From Streptomyces kanamyceticus (GTDB taxonomy: Bacteria; Actinomycetota; Actinomycetes; Streptomycetales; Streptomycetaceae), in NCBI RefSeq assembly GCF_008704495.1, contig NZ_CP023699.1, positions 9,238,001 through 9,302,000 of the forward strand: a stretch of 64,000 bases of DNA, written 5' to 3'. The translations under genes were made by a program, and so were the position numbers. Under the pieces are notes generated by a model, which was not told where the DNA came from, did not search any database, and saw only the letters and a list, made by a program, of their open reading frames with translations. Positions 35,915-44,802 of this stretch are shown here, in pieces. Positions within the stretch are counted from its first letter, which is position 1. Each line of letters starts with the position of its first letter.

Positions 35915-37468
35915 TCAGTTCAGCGGAGACGTACCGAATCGGCTGGGAAGGCCCAGCTTGCCAGGGTTGAGGATCCCGGCCGGGTCCAGGGCGTTCTTCA
36001 CCGCGACGAAGGTCGCGAAGCCGGCGCCGAGGGATTCCTCCAGGTAGGGGCCGCGCAGCAGCCCGCAGCCGTGGTGGTGGCTGAGCGCCGCCGCGTGCTT
36101 GATCAATACGCCGTTCGCCGCGTCCCACACCGAGCGGTACCAGTCGCGGCGCGCCTCGGGTGCCACGTCGCCGCGCAGCGAGAAGTAGACGCAGGCTCCG
36201 TCGGTGTACGCGTGGGACTGGTGGGCCGAGGCGGCCAGGGTGCCGGGCACCGACTGGATGGCGGCGACCACCTCGTCGTAGATCACCGGCAGGTCCGTCC
36301 AGGACGCCGCCATCTCCAGGGTGTCGGCCACGAAGCCGGGCCCTGGCGTGAAGCCGTCGGCGGACTTGCCGACCAGCATCCGCTCGTCCAGCCAGCGCGC
36401 GAAGACCGCCTCGCTGTCCAGCTCGGGACCGTACGCCGCGCAGACCTCGGCCGCCACCTTGATGGAGGCGTCGACGATGGCAGGGTCGCCCTCGTCGGCG
36501 ATGAGCAGGAGGTTGGTGTCGGGGTGGCCGAAGTGGGTGCCCGACTCCAGCGTGTCGTAGAGCCGCAGGACGGCCGGGGTCGCGCCGCGCTGCATGATCT
36601 TGCGGCAGGCGTCGAGGCCCTCGGCGAAGGTCGTGAAGCCGTACGCGACGGCCTTGGCGTACTCCGGCAGCGGGTGGACCCGCAGCCGCGCCGAGACGAT
36701 GACGCCGAGGGTTCCCTCGGAGCCGACGAACAGCTGGCGCAGGTCGGGGCCGACCGCGGCGCGGGCGTAGTCGCCGTAGGTGGCGCGCGTGCCGTCCGCG
36801 TGCACGACGTCCACGCCGACGACCATGTCCTCGATCTTGCCGTACCGGGTGGAGAGCTGCCCCGCGCCGCGGCAGGCGACCCAGCCGCCGACCGTGGAGA
36901 CGGCGAACGCGGAGGGCCAGTGGCCTGTGGTGACGCCGTATTCCTCCTGGAGCTGCTTCTCGAAGAGGTCGCCGAACATGCCCGCCTGGACGTCCACGAT
37001 GTTCGACTCGGCGTCGAAGCCGGTGATCTCGTTGAGGCCGCAGACGTCGAGCACGACGCCGCCGAAGACGGGGAGCGCCGCACCGGTCACGTTGGAGCGT
37101 CCCGCGGACGGGGTGACGGGTATGCCCGCCTGGTGGCAGATCCGCAGGACGGCCGCGACCTGGTCGGCGTCGGTGGCCTCGACGACCACCGCGTCCGGCG
37201 TCGCGGGACGGCCCTCGGTCTCGCCGATCATCGATCCCGCCCACCAGTCACGGGTGCTCGTGACGACCTCGTCGCGGGCGGTGTGCACGGCGTGCGCGGC
37301 CTCGCGCAGCGCCTCGACCACGCTCTCCGGCACCTCGACCGGGTCCACCTGGAGGGCGGCCTCGCCGTCCCCGATCGGGGTGTTCCGCGCCCACTTGGCG
37401 AAGCTGGGGGCGCCGATGGTGTAGTTGCCCCGGTTGAACGGGTGGGTGATGGTCTGACGGCTGATCAT
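35915..37468 (-). CDS. FAD-linked oxidase, alkyl-dihydroxyacetonephosphate synthase-like
   Basis: 517 residues. PCMH-type FAD domain (VVVEATDADQVAAVLRIC, TPSAGRSNVTGAALP, TVGGWVACRGAGQLSTRYGKIEDM, GSEGTLGVIVSARLRV) and a C-terminal domain with the three-His run SHHHGCGLLR, diagnostic of the AGPS group that makes ether-lipid precursors from acyl-dihydroxyacetone phosphate. Bacterial relatives may instead oxidise a hydroxy acid. Four-base overlap with the upstream glpD, so it is coupled to glycerol use; DHAP made by GlpD could be its substrate. The N-terminus lacks a signal, so it is cytoplasmic or membrane-peripheral. Confidence 0.82.
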   Translation of the reverse strand: MISRQTITHPFNRGNYTIGAPSFAKWARNTPIGDGEAALQVDPVEVPESVVEALREAAHAVHTARDEVVTSTRDWWAGSMIGETEGRPATPDAVVVEATDADQVAAVLRICHQAGIPVTPSAGRSNVTGAALPVFGGVVLDVCGLNEITGFDAESNIVDVQAGMFGDLFEKQLQEEYGVTTGHWPSAFAVSTVGGWVACRGAGQLSTRYGKIEDMVVGVDVVHADGTRATYGDYARAAVGPDLRQLFVGSEGTLGVIVSARLRVHPLPEYAKAVAYGFTTFAEGLDACRKIMQRGATPAVLRLYDTLESGTHFGHPDTNLLLIADEGDPAIVDASIKVAAEVCAAYGPELDSEAVFARWLDERMLVGKSADGFTPGPGFVADTLEMAASWTDLPVIYDEVVAAIQSVPGTLAASAHQSHAYTDGACVYFSLRGDVAPEARRDWYRSVWDAANGVLIKHAAALSHHHGCGLLRGPYLEESLGAGFATFVAVKNALDPAGILNPGKLGLPSRFGTSPLN

Positions 37469-39138
37469 GCTGCTGCCCCTTCGAGGAGTACGGACTTTTC
37501 GTGCCGGACGGCTGCGAGGTAATCGGAGACCGAACGCTCCACCTCGGCCTCCGGGAGGTTCAGTTCCTGGCCGAGGATCGCGCCGACGGCCTCGGCGGCT
37601 TCGACGGACGCGTCCCGGGCGAAGAGCCGGGCGCGCATCCGGCGGGAGAGCACGTCGTCGACCGAGCGGGCCAGCTCGGCGCGGGCCGCGTACACCACCT
37701 CGGCCTTCGTGTACGGGAGTCCCGCGACGATCGGCGCGGCGAGCGCCGGGTCGTCCTGGATCAGGTCACCGACGAAGCGGGCCTCGGTGCCGAAGCGCTC
37801 GCCGAGGTGGGCGGCGATCCCGCCGGAGGCCGCGACGGCCTCGGCGTCGTAACCGGCGCCGCCGAGCAGCGGCAGGTTCGCGGTGCGGCTCTTGCCCTTG
37901 CGGCCGAGGACCGCCATCACCTTGTCGACGACGAGTTCGCCCATGTGCCTGCTGGTGGTGAGCTTGCCGCCGGTCACCGTCACCATGCCGGTGCGGCCGA
38001 CGGTGATGTGGTGGTCGCGGCGCATGTCGAGGGTCGCGCCCTCCTTGCCGCCGACCAGCGGGCGCAGACCGCCGATGGAACCGACCACGTCGTCCGGGGT
38101 GAGCTTCCCCTCGAAGGCGGTGTTGGCGCCCTCAAGGAGGAAGTCCATCTCCTCGCGGGTGCAGTGCACGTCGTCGGGGGAGCCCCGGTAGTCCTCGTCG
38201 GTGGTGCCGAGCACGACGCTGTTGCCCCAGCGGGTGCAGGTCGCGCGGCGGGCCCGGCCCGGGATCGGCACGGTGACCGTGCAGTTGATCCGCACCTTGT
38301 CCCACGGCACCACGATGTGGACGCCCTTGGCGGGCCTGACCTGCGGCTCGTGCCCGTCGTCCGCCTTCGCGTCGAGCTCGTCGGTCCATACGCCGGTGGC
38401 GTTGACGACCGCCCGCGCACGGATGTCGAAGGTGTCGCCGTCCGCGGAGACCCGGGCGCCCGCCACCTTGCCCAGATGCGTCAGGAGACCCTCGGCCCGC
38501 GCCCCGTTCAGGACCGTCGCGCCGAGCGCGGCCGCCGTCCGGACGATGGTCAGGACGAGGCGGGCGTCATCGGTGCGGGCGTCGAAGTACATCAGCCCGC
38601 CCTTGAGGTTCTCCGCGCGCAGCGTCGGCGCCTGCGCGAGCACCTCGGGAACGGTGAGCCGCTGGTGCAGCTTGCCGATCCGCCAGCCGCCTACCAGGTC
38701 GTACGTCCACAGCAGACCCTCGAAACCCTTGGCGAGGCGGGCGTCGAAAACGCCCTCCTTCTCCAGGATCGGGAAGAGGAACGGCAGCCGGTGCACCAGG
38801 TGCGGGGCGTTCTTGCGGAACCTGTGCCGTTCCAGGAGCGAGTGGCGGACGAGGTTGACGTTGCCCTGCTCGATGTAGCGCAGGCCACCGTGCACCATCT
38901 TCGAGGACTTCGACGACGTACCGGAGGCGAAGTCGTCCTTCTCGACCAGCGCCGCGCGCAGCCCGCGCGAGGCCGCGTCGAGCACGGCGTACGCCCCGGT
39001 GATGCCACCGCCTATGACGAGCACGTCGAAGGTGTCGTCGGCCAACTGCCGCTTGAGTGCCTTCCGGTCGAGCAACAGGGGCGTTCGGCGGGCCGCCGCG
39101 GCGCTGCGCCGCGGCTTCCTGGCGGGCATGGTGATCAC
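37465..39138 (-). CDS. glpD: Glycerol-3-phosphate dehydrogenase (FAD)
   Basis: 557 residues starting from GTG 39136-39138 (AGGAG eight bases upstream; the ATG three codons later is too far). FAD motif VLVIGGGITGAYAVLDAASRG, the GlpD-specific KSSKMVHGGLRYIEQGN, and ATGVWTDEL; C-terminal DAO_C domain. It oxidises glycerol 3-phosphate to DHAP and feeds the respiratory chain at the membrane. Between glpK (4 bp upstream) and the AGPS-like gene. Confidence 0.93.
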   Translation of the reverse strand: MITMPARKPRRSAAAARRTPLLLDRKALKRQLADDTFDVLVIGGGITGAYAVLDAASRGLRAALVEKDDFASGTSSKSSKMVHGGLRYIEQGNVNLVRHSLLERHRFRKNAPHLVHRLPFLFPILEKEGVFDARLAKGFEGLLWTYDLVGGWRIGKLHQRLTVPEVLAQAPTLRAENLKGGLMYFDARTDDARLVLTIVRTAAALGATVLNGARAEGLLTHLGKVAGARVSADGDTFDIRARAVVNATGVWTDELDAKADDGHEPQVRPAKGVHIVVPWDKVRINCTVTVPIPGRARRATCTRWGNSVVLGTTDEDYRGSPDDVHCTREEMDFLLEGANTAFEGKLTPDDVVGSIGGLRPLVGGKEGATLDMRRDHHITVGRTGMVTVTGGKLTTSRHMGELVVDKVMAVLGRKGKSRTANLPLLGGAGYDAEAVAASGGIAAHLGERFGTEARFVGDLIQDDPALAAPIVAGLPYTKAEVVYAARAELARSVDDVLSRRMRARLFARDASVEAAEAVGAILGQELNLPEAEVERSVSDYLAAVRHEKSVLLEGAAA

Positions 39139-39142
39139 AACA

Positions 39143-40720
39143 TCAACTCCTGGTGGGGGTGTGCGGTTCGGGGTCGTTCAGGGGGAGCAGCGCCGGGTCG
39201 CCGAGGTGGGCGATCAGGACGTCGCGCCAGGCCGACCGCTGCGCGGTGCGCTCGGCCGCCGCGATCGCGGGCTCGAAGATCCGGCCGAGCGGCTGTGCCT
39301 CGACGACCTCTTCGAGCGAGGACCACAGGCCCTGGGCGACACCGGCGAGATACGCGGTGCCCCGCAGGCTCGCGGTGGCGGAGTCGGCGACGCGCTCAAG
39401 GGGCAGCCCCGTCAGGTCGGCCTGGATCTGCAGGAGCGGGTCGCTGCCGGAGACGCCGCCGCCGACCCGGAGCCGGGTGAACGGCGTGCCCATGGTGTCG
39501 GCGACCCCGTCGATCAGGTCGCACACCGAGTGCGCGATCCCGTCGAGCACGGCGCGGGCGAGATCGGCGCGGGTGGTGGCGAGGGTGAGCCCGGTGAGGG
39601 CCGCGGTGGCCTCCGGATGCCAGACAGGCGTACGGACCCCGGCGAGCGCGGGGACGAAGCGCGGGGTGCGGCCCGGCCGGGCGGGGGCGAGAGCGGCCTC
39701 CTCACCGAGCTCCTTGGGCGAGGCGAACAGGCCCAGTCCGTCGCAGAGCCAGTGCAGCGCCGAACCCACCGTGGAGGTGTACGCCTCCAGGCTGTAGTGG
39801 CTGACGTCGCCCTGCCGCCGCCCCGGCTGGGCGAGCACTCCGGAGATGTCGGGGCGGGGCAGGGCGGGTGTGGTGCCGGTCGCCGCGTCGACGAAGGCGC
39901 CGGTCCCGTACACGCACATGCCCTGCCCGGCGGCGAGGCCGCCGAGCGCGACGAGCGCGGCGTGCTGGTCGCCCATGGAGGCGGCCAGTGGGACGGCGAT
40001 GCCGAGGACGGCCGGGTCGGTGGTGCCGAATCCGGCGTCGTCGGAGCGGAGCTCGGGCAGCAGGTCGAGGGGGAAGCCGAGGTGGTCGATCCACTCCTCG
40101 TCCCAGGCGTGCCGCTCAAGGAGATAGCCGCCGGTGGAGGCGGCGTTCGTCGGCGTCGTGGCGTGCACGGCGCCGCCGGTGAGCCGCCACATCAGCCAGG
40201 TGTCGACGGTGCCGAAGAGCAGTCGGCCCTCGTGGTGCGCGGCGGCCACCTCCGGGTGCGTGGCGATCTGCCGGGCGGCCCAGAGGAAGGGGGCGCGGGC
40301 GCCGACGGGACGGCCCTGGCGGGCCAGCAGGGCGGCGTCCCACTCCGTCGCGTACGCGGTGAGCTCGGCCGCGTGGCGCCGGTCCTGCCACACCACGGCG
40401 GGCAGCAACGGCCGCCCGGTCACCCGGTCCCACAGCATCGCGGTCGCCCGCTGGGTGGCGAGCGCCACCGCGGTGATCTCGATGCCTTCCTCGTGCGCCC
40501 GGCCGACGGCCCGGCGCGCCACCTCGACGGTGGCCGTCCAGATCTCCATCGGGTCCTGCTCGACCGAGAGGTCGTCCGGGTGGCCGACCTTGATCGACCG
40601 GTAGAACACCTCGTGCGCGGCACCGGAGTCGAGGACCACTCCGGCACGGGTGCCCGTGGTGCCCTCGTCGATGGACAGCACACCGCGCCGTCGGGCGGCG
40701 CCGGGGAACGTCTGTGTCAT
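39143..40720 (-). CDS. glpK: Glycerol kinase-like FGGY carbohydrate kinase
   Basis: 525 residues. Phosphate-1 motif SIDEGTTGTRAGVV, the FGGY signatures (VVWQDRR; LFGTVDTWLMWRLTGG; TNAASTGGYLL), ASMGDQHAALVALGG and an adenosine motif LRVGGGVSGSDPLLQIQADL. The typical glycerol kinase DQGTTS is DEGTTG here, so this is a divergent glycerol kinase; with glpD and glpP in the operon the assignment is good. It phosphorylates glycerol to glycerol 3-phosphate. Confidence 0.88.
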   Translation of the reverse strand: MTQTFPGAARRRGVLSIDEGTTGTRAGVVLDSGAAHEVFYRSIKVGHPDDLSVEQDPMEIWTATVEVARRAVGRAHEEGIEITAVALATQRATAMLWDRVTGRPLLPAVVWQDRRHAAELTAYATEWDAALLARQGRPVGARAPFLWAARQIATHPEVAAAHHEGRLLFGTVDTWLMWRLTGGAVHATTPTNAASTGGYLLERHAWDEEWIDHLGFPLDLLPELRSDDAGFGTTDPAVLGIAVPLAASMGDQHAALVALGGLAAGQGMCVYGTGAFVDAATGTTPALPRPDISGVLAQPGRRQGDVSHYSLEAYTSTVGSALHWLCDGLGLFASPKELGEEAALAPARPGRTPRFVPALAGVRTPVWHPEATAALTGLTLATTRADLARAVLDGIAHSVCDLIDGVADTMGTPFTRLRVGGGVSGSDPLLQIQADLTGLPLERVADSATASLRGTAYLAGVAQGLWSSLEEVVEAQPLGRIFEPAIAAAERTAQRSAWRDVLIAHLGDPALLPLNDPEPHTPTRS

Positions 40721-40751
40721 GACAGCCCTTTCATGAGCCCGTACGGCCCTT

Positions 40752-42176
40752 TCACGAGCCCGTCGGGGTCCCTGCGGCGACCCTGTCCTGTGCCGCGACC
40801 TCGTCGGGTGAGGCGGCCTTCGTCGGATCCCACTTGATCGCCAGGCAGGTGATCAGGCCGAGCAGCGGCACGACGGAGAGCACAAGGAAGGTGTCGGCGA
40901 GTCCCAGGGAGTCCTTGATCTGCGGGAACACGTACAGCCCGATGACACTGCCGAAGCTGCCGACCATCCCGGTGACACCCGTGCCGAGCGCACGGACGTC
41001 GCTGCTGTACGAGAGCGCGGCGATGGACTTGCCGTTGGCGCCGGGGCCCGCGGAGTGGCAGAGGATGAACAGCACCGGCAGCAGGAACGCCACGGCCGTG
41101 GGCACTCTCTCGAAGGTCACTCCCATCGCGATCAGCGCCACGAAGACCCCGGCGAAACCGGCGGCGGAGCTGAGCCGCAGTCCCAGGCGGCGGCCGAAGT
41201 AGGCCGAGAGGAGTCCGCCCGCGATGCCGAAGGCGTTGAAGACCATCGAGCCGATCGTGGCCTTCTCGAAGCTCTCGCCGAAGATCGTCAGGCTGATCAG
41301 CGGGAGGTACCAGCCGACCGCGAAGTACTGCATCGACTGCCCGAGCGAGATGACCGAGGAGAGCACCGTGCGCGGCAGATACTCGCCCTTGAAGAGCAGT
41401 CCGGCCTGACGGAAACCGATGGCGGGTGCCTCGGTGGCGGCGCGGGTCGCCTCGTCGGGTTTCCCGGCGACGGCCTTGAGGCCGTAGATCCTGTCCAGGT
41501 TGACGACGGCCTCGTCGAGGCGCCCCTTGCTCGCCAGCCAGGCAGGGCTCTCCCGCAGCATCAGCCACTGACCGATCAGCAGCGCGAGGGCGACGATCGC
41601 GGCGGAGCCGACCGACCAGCGCCAGATGTCCGAGCCGACGTCCAGGTTGAAGAAGAGCAGGGCGAGCGCGAGGTTGCTGGTGGTCGCGACGTACCAGACG
41701 GCCTGCCACAGGTTGAGGCGCCCGCCCAGCTTGGCGGGCGTGTACTCGGCGAGCAGGGCCATGGCGACGGCGAAGTCGATCCCGTACGCGACACCCACCA
41801 GGACCCGGCCGAGCCAGACGACGGTGAAATCACCGGCGAAGGCGGCGAGCAGGGCGCCCGCGATGGCGAACACCTTGGCGATGAGCAGCGGGGGAACACG
41901 GCCGAACCGGGTGGCGAGCCAGCCGCCGACCGGATTGAAGATGATCGCCAGGGCCGGAGCGGTGGCCGTGAGGATGGAGACCTGGGTGCTGGTGAGCTCC
42001 ATCTGGGCCGTCATCGGCCCGAGACCCGCGCTCAGCGCGGCGTTCGAGTAGGCGTCGAGAAACAGCCCGCCGAACACGAGGAACCAGATGACCTGCGCCC
42101 GGCCGGTGATCTTGCCCAGCCCATCGATGAGCGCAACGACGTCGGCGACGCCTTTGACGCTCGGACGTTGTGCCAT
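40752..42176 (-). CDS. MFS transporter, sugar-porter-like, for the glycerol operon
   Basis: 474 residues with about twelve membrane segments. MFS signatures GWLATRFGRVP after helix 2 and AEYTPAKLGGRLN near helix 4/5, a long central loop (MLRESPAWLASKGRLDEA) as in the MHS/sugar family. First gene of the operon and so likely brings in glycerol, a glycerol derivative or a related polyol; no aquaporin-type GlpF is present. GGCGG site before the ATG at 42174-42176. Confidence 0.85.
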   Translation of the reverse strand: MAQRPSVKGVADVVALIDGLGKITGRAQVIWFLVFGGLFLDAYSNAALSAGLGPMTAQMELTSTQVSILTATAPALAIIFNPVGGWLATRFGRVPPLLIAKVFAIAGALLAAFAGDFTVVWLGRVLVGVAYGIDFAVAMALLAEYTPAKLGGRLNLWQAVWYVATTSNLALALLFFNLDVGSDIWRWSVGSAAIVALALLIGQWLMLRESPAWLASKGRLDEAVVNLDRIYGLKAVAGKPDEATRAATEAPAIGFRQAGLLFKGEYLPRTVLSSVISLGQSMQYFAVGWYLPLISLTIFGESFEKATIGSMVFNAFGIAGGLLSAYFGRRLGLRLSSAAGFAGVFVALIAMGVTFERVPTAVAFLLPVLFILCHSAGPGANGKSIAALSYSSDVRALGTGVTGMVGSFGSVIGLYVFPQIKDSLGLADTFLVLSVVPLLGLITCLAIKWDPTKAASPDEVAAQDRVAAGTPTGS

Positions 42177-42516
42177 GAATCCGCCTTTTGAGGAGGACCC
42201 ATCGGTGGCACGGGGAGCACGGAAACAGGCATGACGAGACCACCGACAGGTGGTCTATGTCTGTGCCTGTCAAAACACTGCGGAAAGCGCCGCAGCACGT
42301 GAACCACAAGGTGCTAACTACATGCAGAGGTTAAGAACGTGTGTGGAGAAACGTCAAGGGTTTCCGGCAGGTGACTCGCATGTGACATGGCGGGGCGCCC
42401 GTGCCGAGCCGTTCGGGCCTTCGCCGCCCGGTCCGGGGCCTTGTCATTCCGCGGCCCGCTGGATAGCACTGTCCGTGCGGGTGATCAACGGGTCCCGACG
42501 GAGGGTGGAGCGACGT
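42177..42516. promoter_or_regulatory. Divergent control region, glycerol operon / acylase gene
   Basis: 340 bp between divergent starts. It contains a consensus -35 TTGACA on the minus strand (42268-42273) for the glycerol operon and the 20-bp palindrome at 42237-42256. On the plus side only the GGAG site at 42508-42510 region before the acylase ATG is clear; no confident plus-strand promoter. Confidence 0.5.
42237..42256. promoter_or_regulatory. Perfect 8-bp inverted repeat before the glycerol operon
   Basis: AGACCACC-GACA-GGTGGTCT, 12 bp downstream of the minus-strand TTGACA and covering the expected -10/start. It looks like a repressor operator; as RNA it could also form a leader hairpin relevant to GlpP. 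Confidence 0.6.
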
Positions 42517-44751
42517 ATGAGCCACACGCAGCACACGGATGTGAGTCGGCGCCGCGTCCTGGGAGGAGCTGCCGGGCTTGCCGCTGTCGCGGCAGGTCTG
42601 CCCGCGGGCGCCGCGAGCGCGGCACCGCGGCAGTCGCCACCCGACGCGGCCCGCCGGCACAGACACGCGGCGCGCGTGACGATCACCCGCGACGACTGGG
42701 GCGTGCCGCACGTGCGGGGCGAGAGCGACGCCGACGCCGTCTTCGGGATGATGTACGCCCAGGCCGAGGACGACTTCGACCGGATCGAACGCAACTACCT
42801 GGTCGCCCTCGGACGGCTCTCCGAGGCGGAGGGCGAGAGCGCGATCTGGCAGGACCTGCGCCAGCGGCTGTTCCTGGACCCCGCATCCCTGAAGAAGACC
42901 TACGCCAAGTCCCCCGGCTGGCTGCGCGCGTTGATGCGCGCCTGGGCCGACGGGCTGAACCACTACCTCGCGACCCATCCCGAGGTGCGTCCGCGAGTGA
43001 TCCGGCGGTTCGAGCCGTGGATGCCGCTGAGCTTCTCGGAGGGCAGCATCGGCGGCGACATCGAATCGGTGCCGCTCAGCCAGCTCGAAGCCTTCTACGG
43101 CAAGCGCACGGTGCCGATGACCGACGCGGAACGGGGGCTGCTGATACGCGAACCCACGGGGTCCAACGGCATGGCGATCGCGCCGAGCCGCACCAGGGAC
43201 GGCCGTGCGCTGCTGCTGATCAACCCGCACACCAGCTTCTTCTTCCGGTCCGAGCAGCACGTCACCAGCGACGAAGGACTCAACGCCTACGGCGCCGCCA
43301 CCTGGGGCCAGTTCTTCATCTACCAGGGCTTCAACGCGGACACCGGCTGGATGCACACGACGAGCGGCGTCGACAACGTCGACGAATTCGCCGAGCGGAT
43401 CGTGACCCGGGCGGACGGCAGCCGCCACTACCGCTACGGCGACGTGCTGCGCCCCGTGACGACGAAGAAGATCACGTTGTCCTGTCGCACCGCCGACGGC
43501 GGGCAGGAGGAGCGCGGCTTCACCACCTTCGCCACGCACCACGGCCCGATCGTTCGCGAGGCGGACGGCAAGTGGATCGCGTGCGCGCTGATGAACAAGC
43601 CCCTCGACGCCCTCAAGCAGAGCTTCCTGCGCACCAAGACGCGGGACTACGCGGGCTACCGCCGGGTCGCGAACCTCAAGGCCAACAGCTCGAACAACAC
43701 GCTCTTCGCGGACTCGAAGGGCGAGATCGCCTTCCTGATGCCGCAGTTCATGCCGGTGCGCGACGACAGCTTCGACTACCGCAGGCCCGTCGACGGCAGC
43801 GATCCGGCGACCGACTGGCGCGGCCTGCACAGCCTCGACAGCATGCCGCAGGCGGTGAACCCGAGGAACGGCTGGGCGTTCAACACGAACAACTGGCCCT
43901 GGACCGCCGCGGGAGCGGACAGCCCCGACGCGGACGACTACCCGCGCTACTTCGACCGGGTCGGGGAGAACCCGCGCGGACCGCAGGCGGTTCGGGTCCT
44001 CTCCGCGCGCGACGACTTCACCCCGCGACGCCTGATCGCGGCCGCCTTCGATCCCTACCTCACCGCCTTCGCACGCCTGGTGCCGGGGCTCGTCGCCGCG
44101 TGGGAGCGGCTGCCCGCGGGCAGCGGGCAGAAGGAACGTCTTGCCGGTCCCGTCGCCCTGCTGCGCGACTGGAACCGCCGCTGGGCCGAGCGGTCCACCG
44201 CCACGTCCCTTGCCGTGTTCTGGGGTGAGGAGCTGTGGGCGCTGACCGTCGAGGCGGCCACGGAATCGGGCATGTCGGTGTGGGACTACATGGCGGAGCG
44301 CGCCTCCAACACGCAGCGCCTCGGGGCGCTCCAAAAAGCGGTGGAGCGGCTGGAGCAGGACTTCGGCGGCTGGCGGGTGCCGTGGGGCGACATCAACCGC
44401 TACCAGCGCAACGACGGCTCGATCGTCCAGGAGTTCAGCGACGCGAAGCCGAGCATCCCCGTGCCCTTCACCTCGGCGCGCTGGGGCTCGCTCGCTTCGT
44501 TCGGAGCGAAGCGCTACCCGGGGACCAAGCGCTTCTACGGCACCAGCGGCAACAGCTTCGTGGCGGTGGTGGAGTTCGGCCCGCGGCTGCGTGCCTGGGC
44601 GGTGACGGCGGGAGGCGGCAGCGGGCACCCCGAATCACCGCACTTCGACGATCAGGCGGAGCGCTACGCGCAAGGTGATCTGCGCCCCGTCTACTTCTAC
44701 CCCGAGGACCTCGCGGGGCACGTCGAGCGGAGGTACCGGCCCGGCACGTGA
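42517..44751 (+). CDS. Tat-exported penicillin acylase-family Ntn hydrolase
   Basis: 744 residues. Twin-arginine signal (VSRRRVLGGAAGLAAVAAG). The alpha chain holds ARVTITRDDWGVPHVRGESDADAVFGMMYAQAEDDFDRIERNYL; the beta chain should begin at the Ser of EPTGSNGMAIAPS, the family's autocatalytic nucleophile (usually SN-W). The later SSNNTLFADSKGEIAFLMP fits the Asn oxyanion region. Family members deacylate beta-lactams, homoserine lactones, or lipopeptides. It lies between the glycerol operon and the NRPS cluster; a role in maturing or resisting a lipopeptide, or quorum quenching, is possible. Its start has GGAG seven bases upstream. Confidence 0.88.
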   Translation: MSHTQHTDVSRRRVLGGAAGLAAVAAGLPAGAASAAPRQSPPDAARRHRHAARVTITRDDWGVPHVRGESDADAVFGMMYAQAEDDFDRIERNYLVALGRLSEAEGESAIWQDLRQRLFLDPASLKKTYAKSPGWLRALMRAWADGLNHYLATHPEVRPRVIRRFEPWMPLSFSEGSIGGDIESVPLSQLEAFYGKRTVPMTDAERGLLIREPTGSNGMAIAPSRTRDGRALLLINPHTSFFFRSEQHVTSDEGLNAYGAATWGQFFIYQGFNADTGWMHTTSGVDNVDEFAERIVTRADGSRHYRYGDVLRPVTTKKITLSCRTADGGQEERGFTTFATHHGPIVREADGKWIACALMNKPLDALKQSFLRTKTRDYAGYRRVANLKANSSNNTLFADSKGEIAFLMPQFMPVRDDSFDYRRPVDGSDPATDWRGLHSLDSMPQAVNPRNGWAFNTNNWPWTAAGADSPDADDYPRYFDRVGENPRGPQAVRVLSARDDFTPRRLIAAAFDPYLTAFARLVPGLVAAWERLPAGSGQKERLAGPVALLRDWNRRWAERSTATSLAVFWGEELWALTVEAATESGMSVWDYMAERASNTQRLGALQKAVERLEQDFGGWRVPWGDINRYQRNDGSIVQEFSDAKPSIPVPFTSARWGSLASFGAKRYPGTKRFYGTSGNSFVAVVEFGPRLRAWAVTAGGGSGHPESPHFDDQAERYAQGDLRPVYFYPEDLAGHVERRYRPGT

Positions 44752-44765
44752 CCGGAGGCAGCGCC

Positions 44766-44787
44766 CGGGGCGGCCGGAGCCGCCCCG
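44766..44787. terminator. Bidirectional terminator, acylase / aminotransferase
   Basis: Nine-bp perfect stem CGGGGCGGC/GCCGCCCCG with loop CGGA between two convergent stops. Confidence 0.75.
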
Positions 44788-44802
44788 CGCGCCGAGCGGA
44801 GG

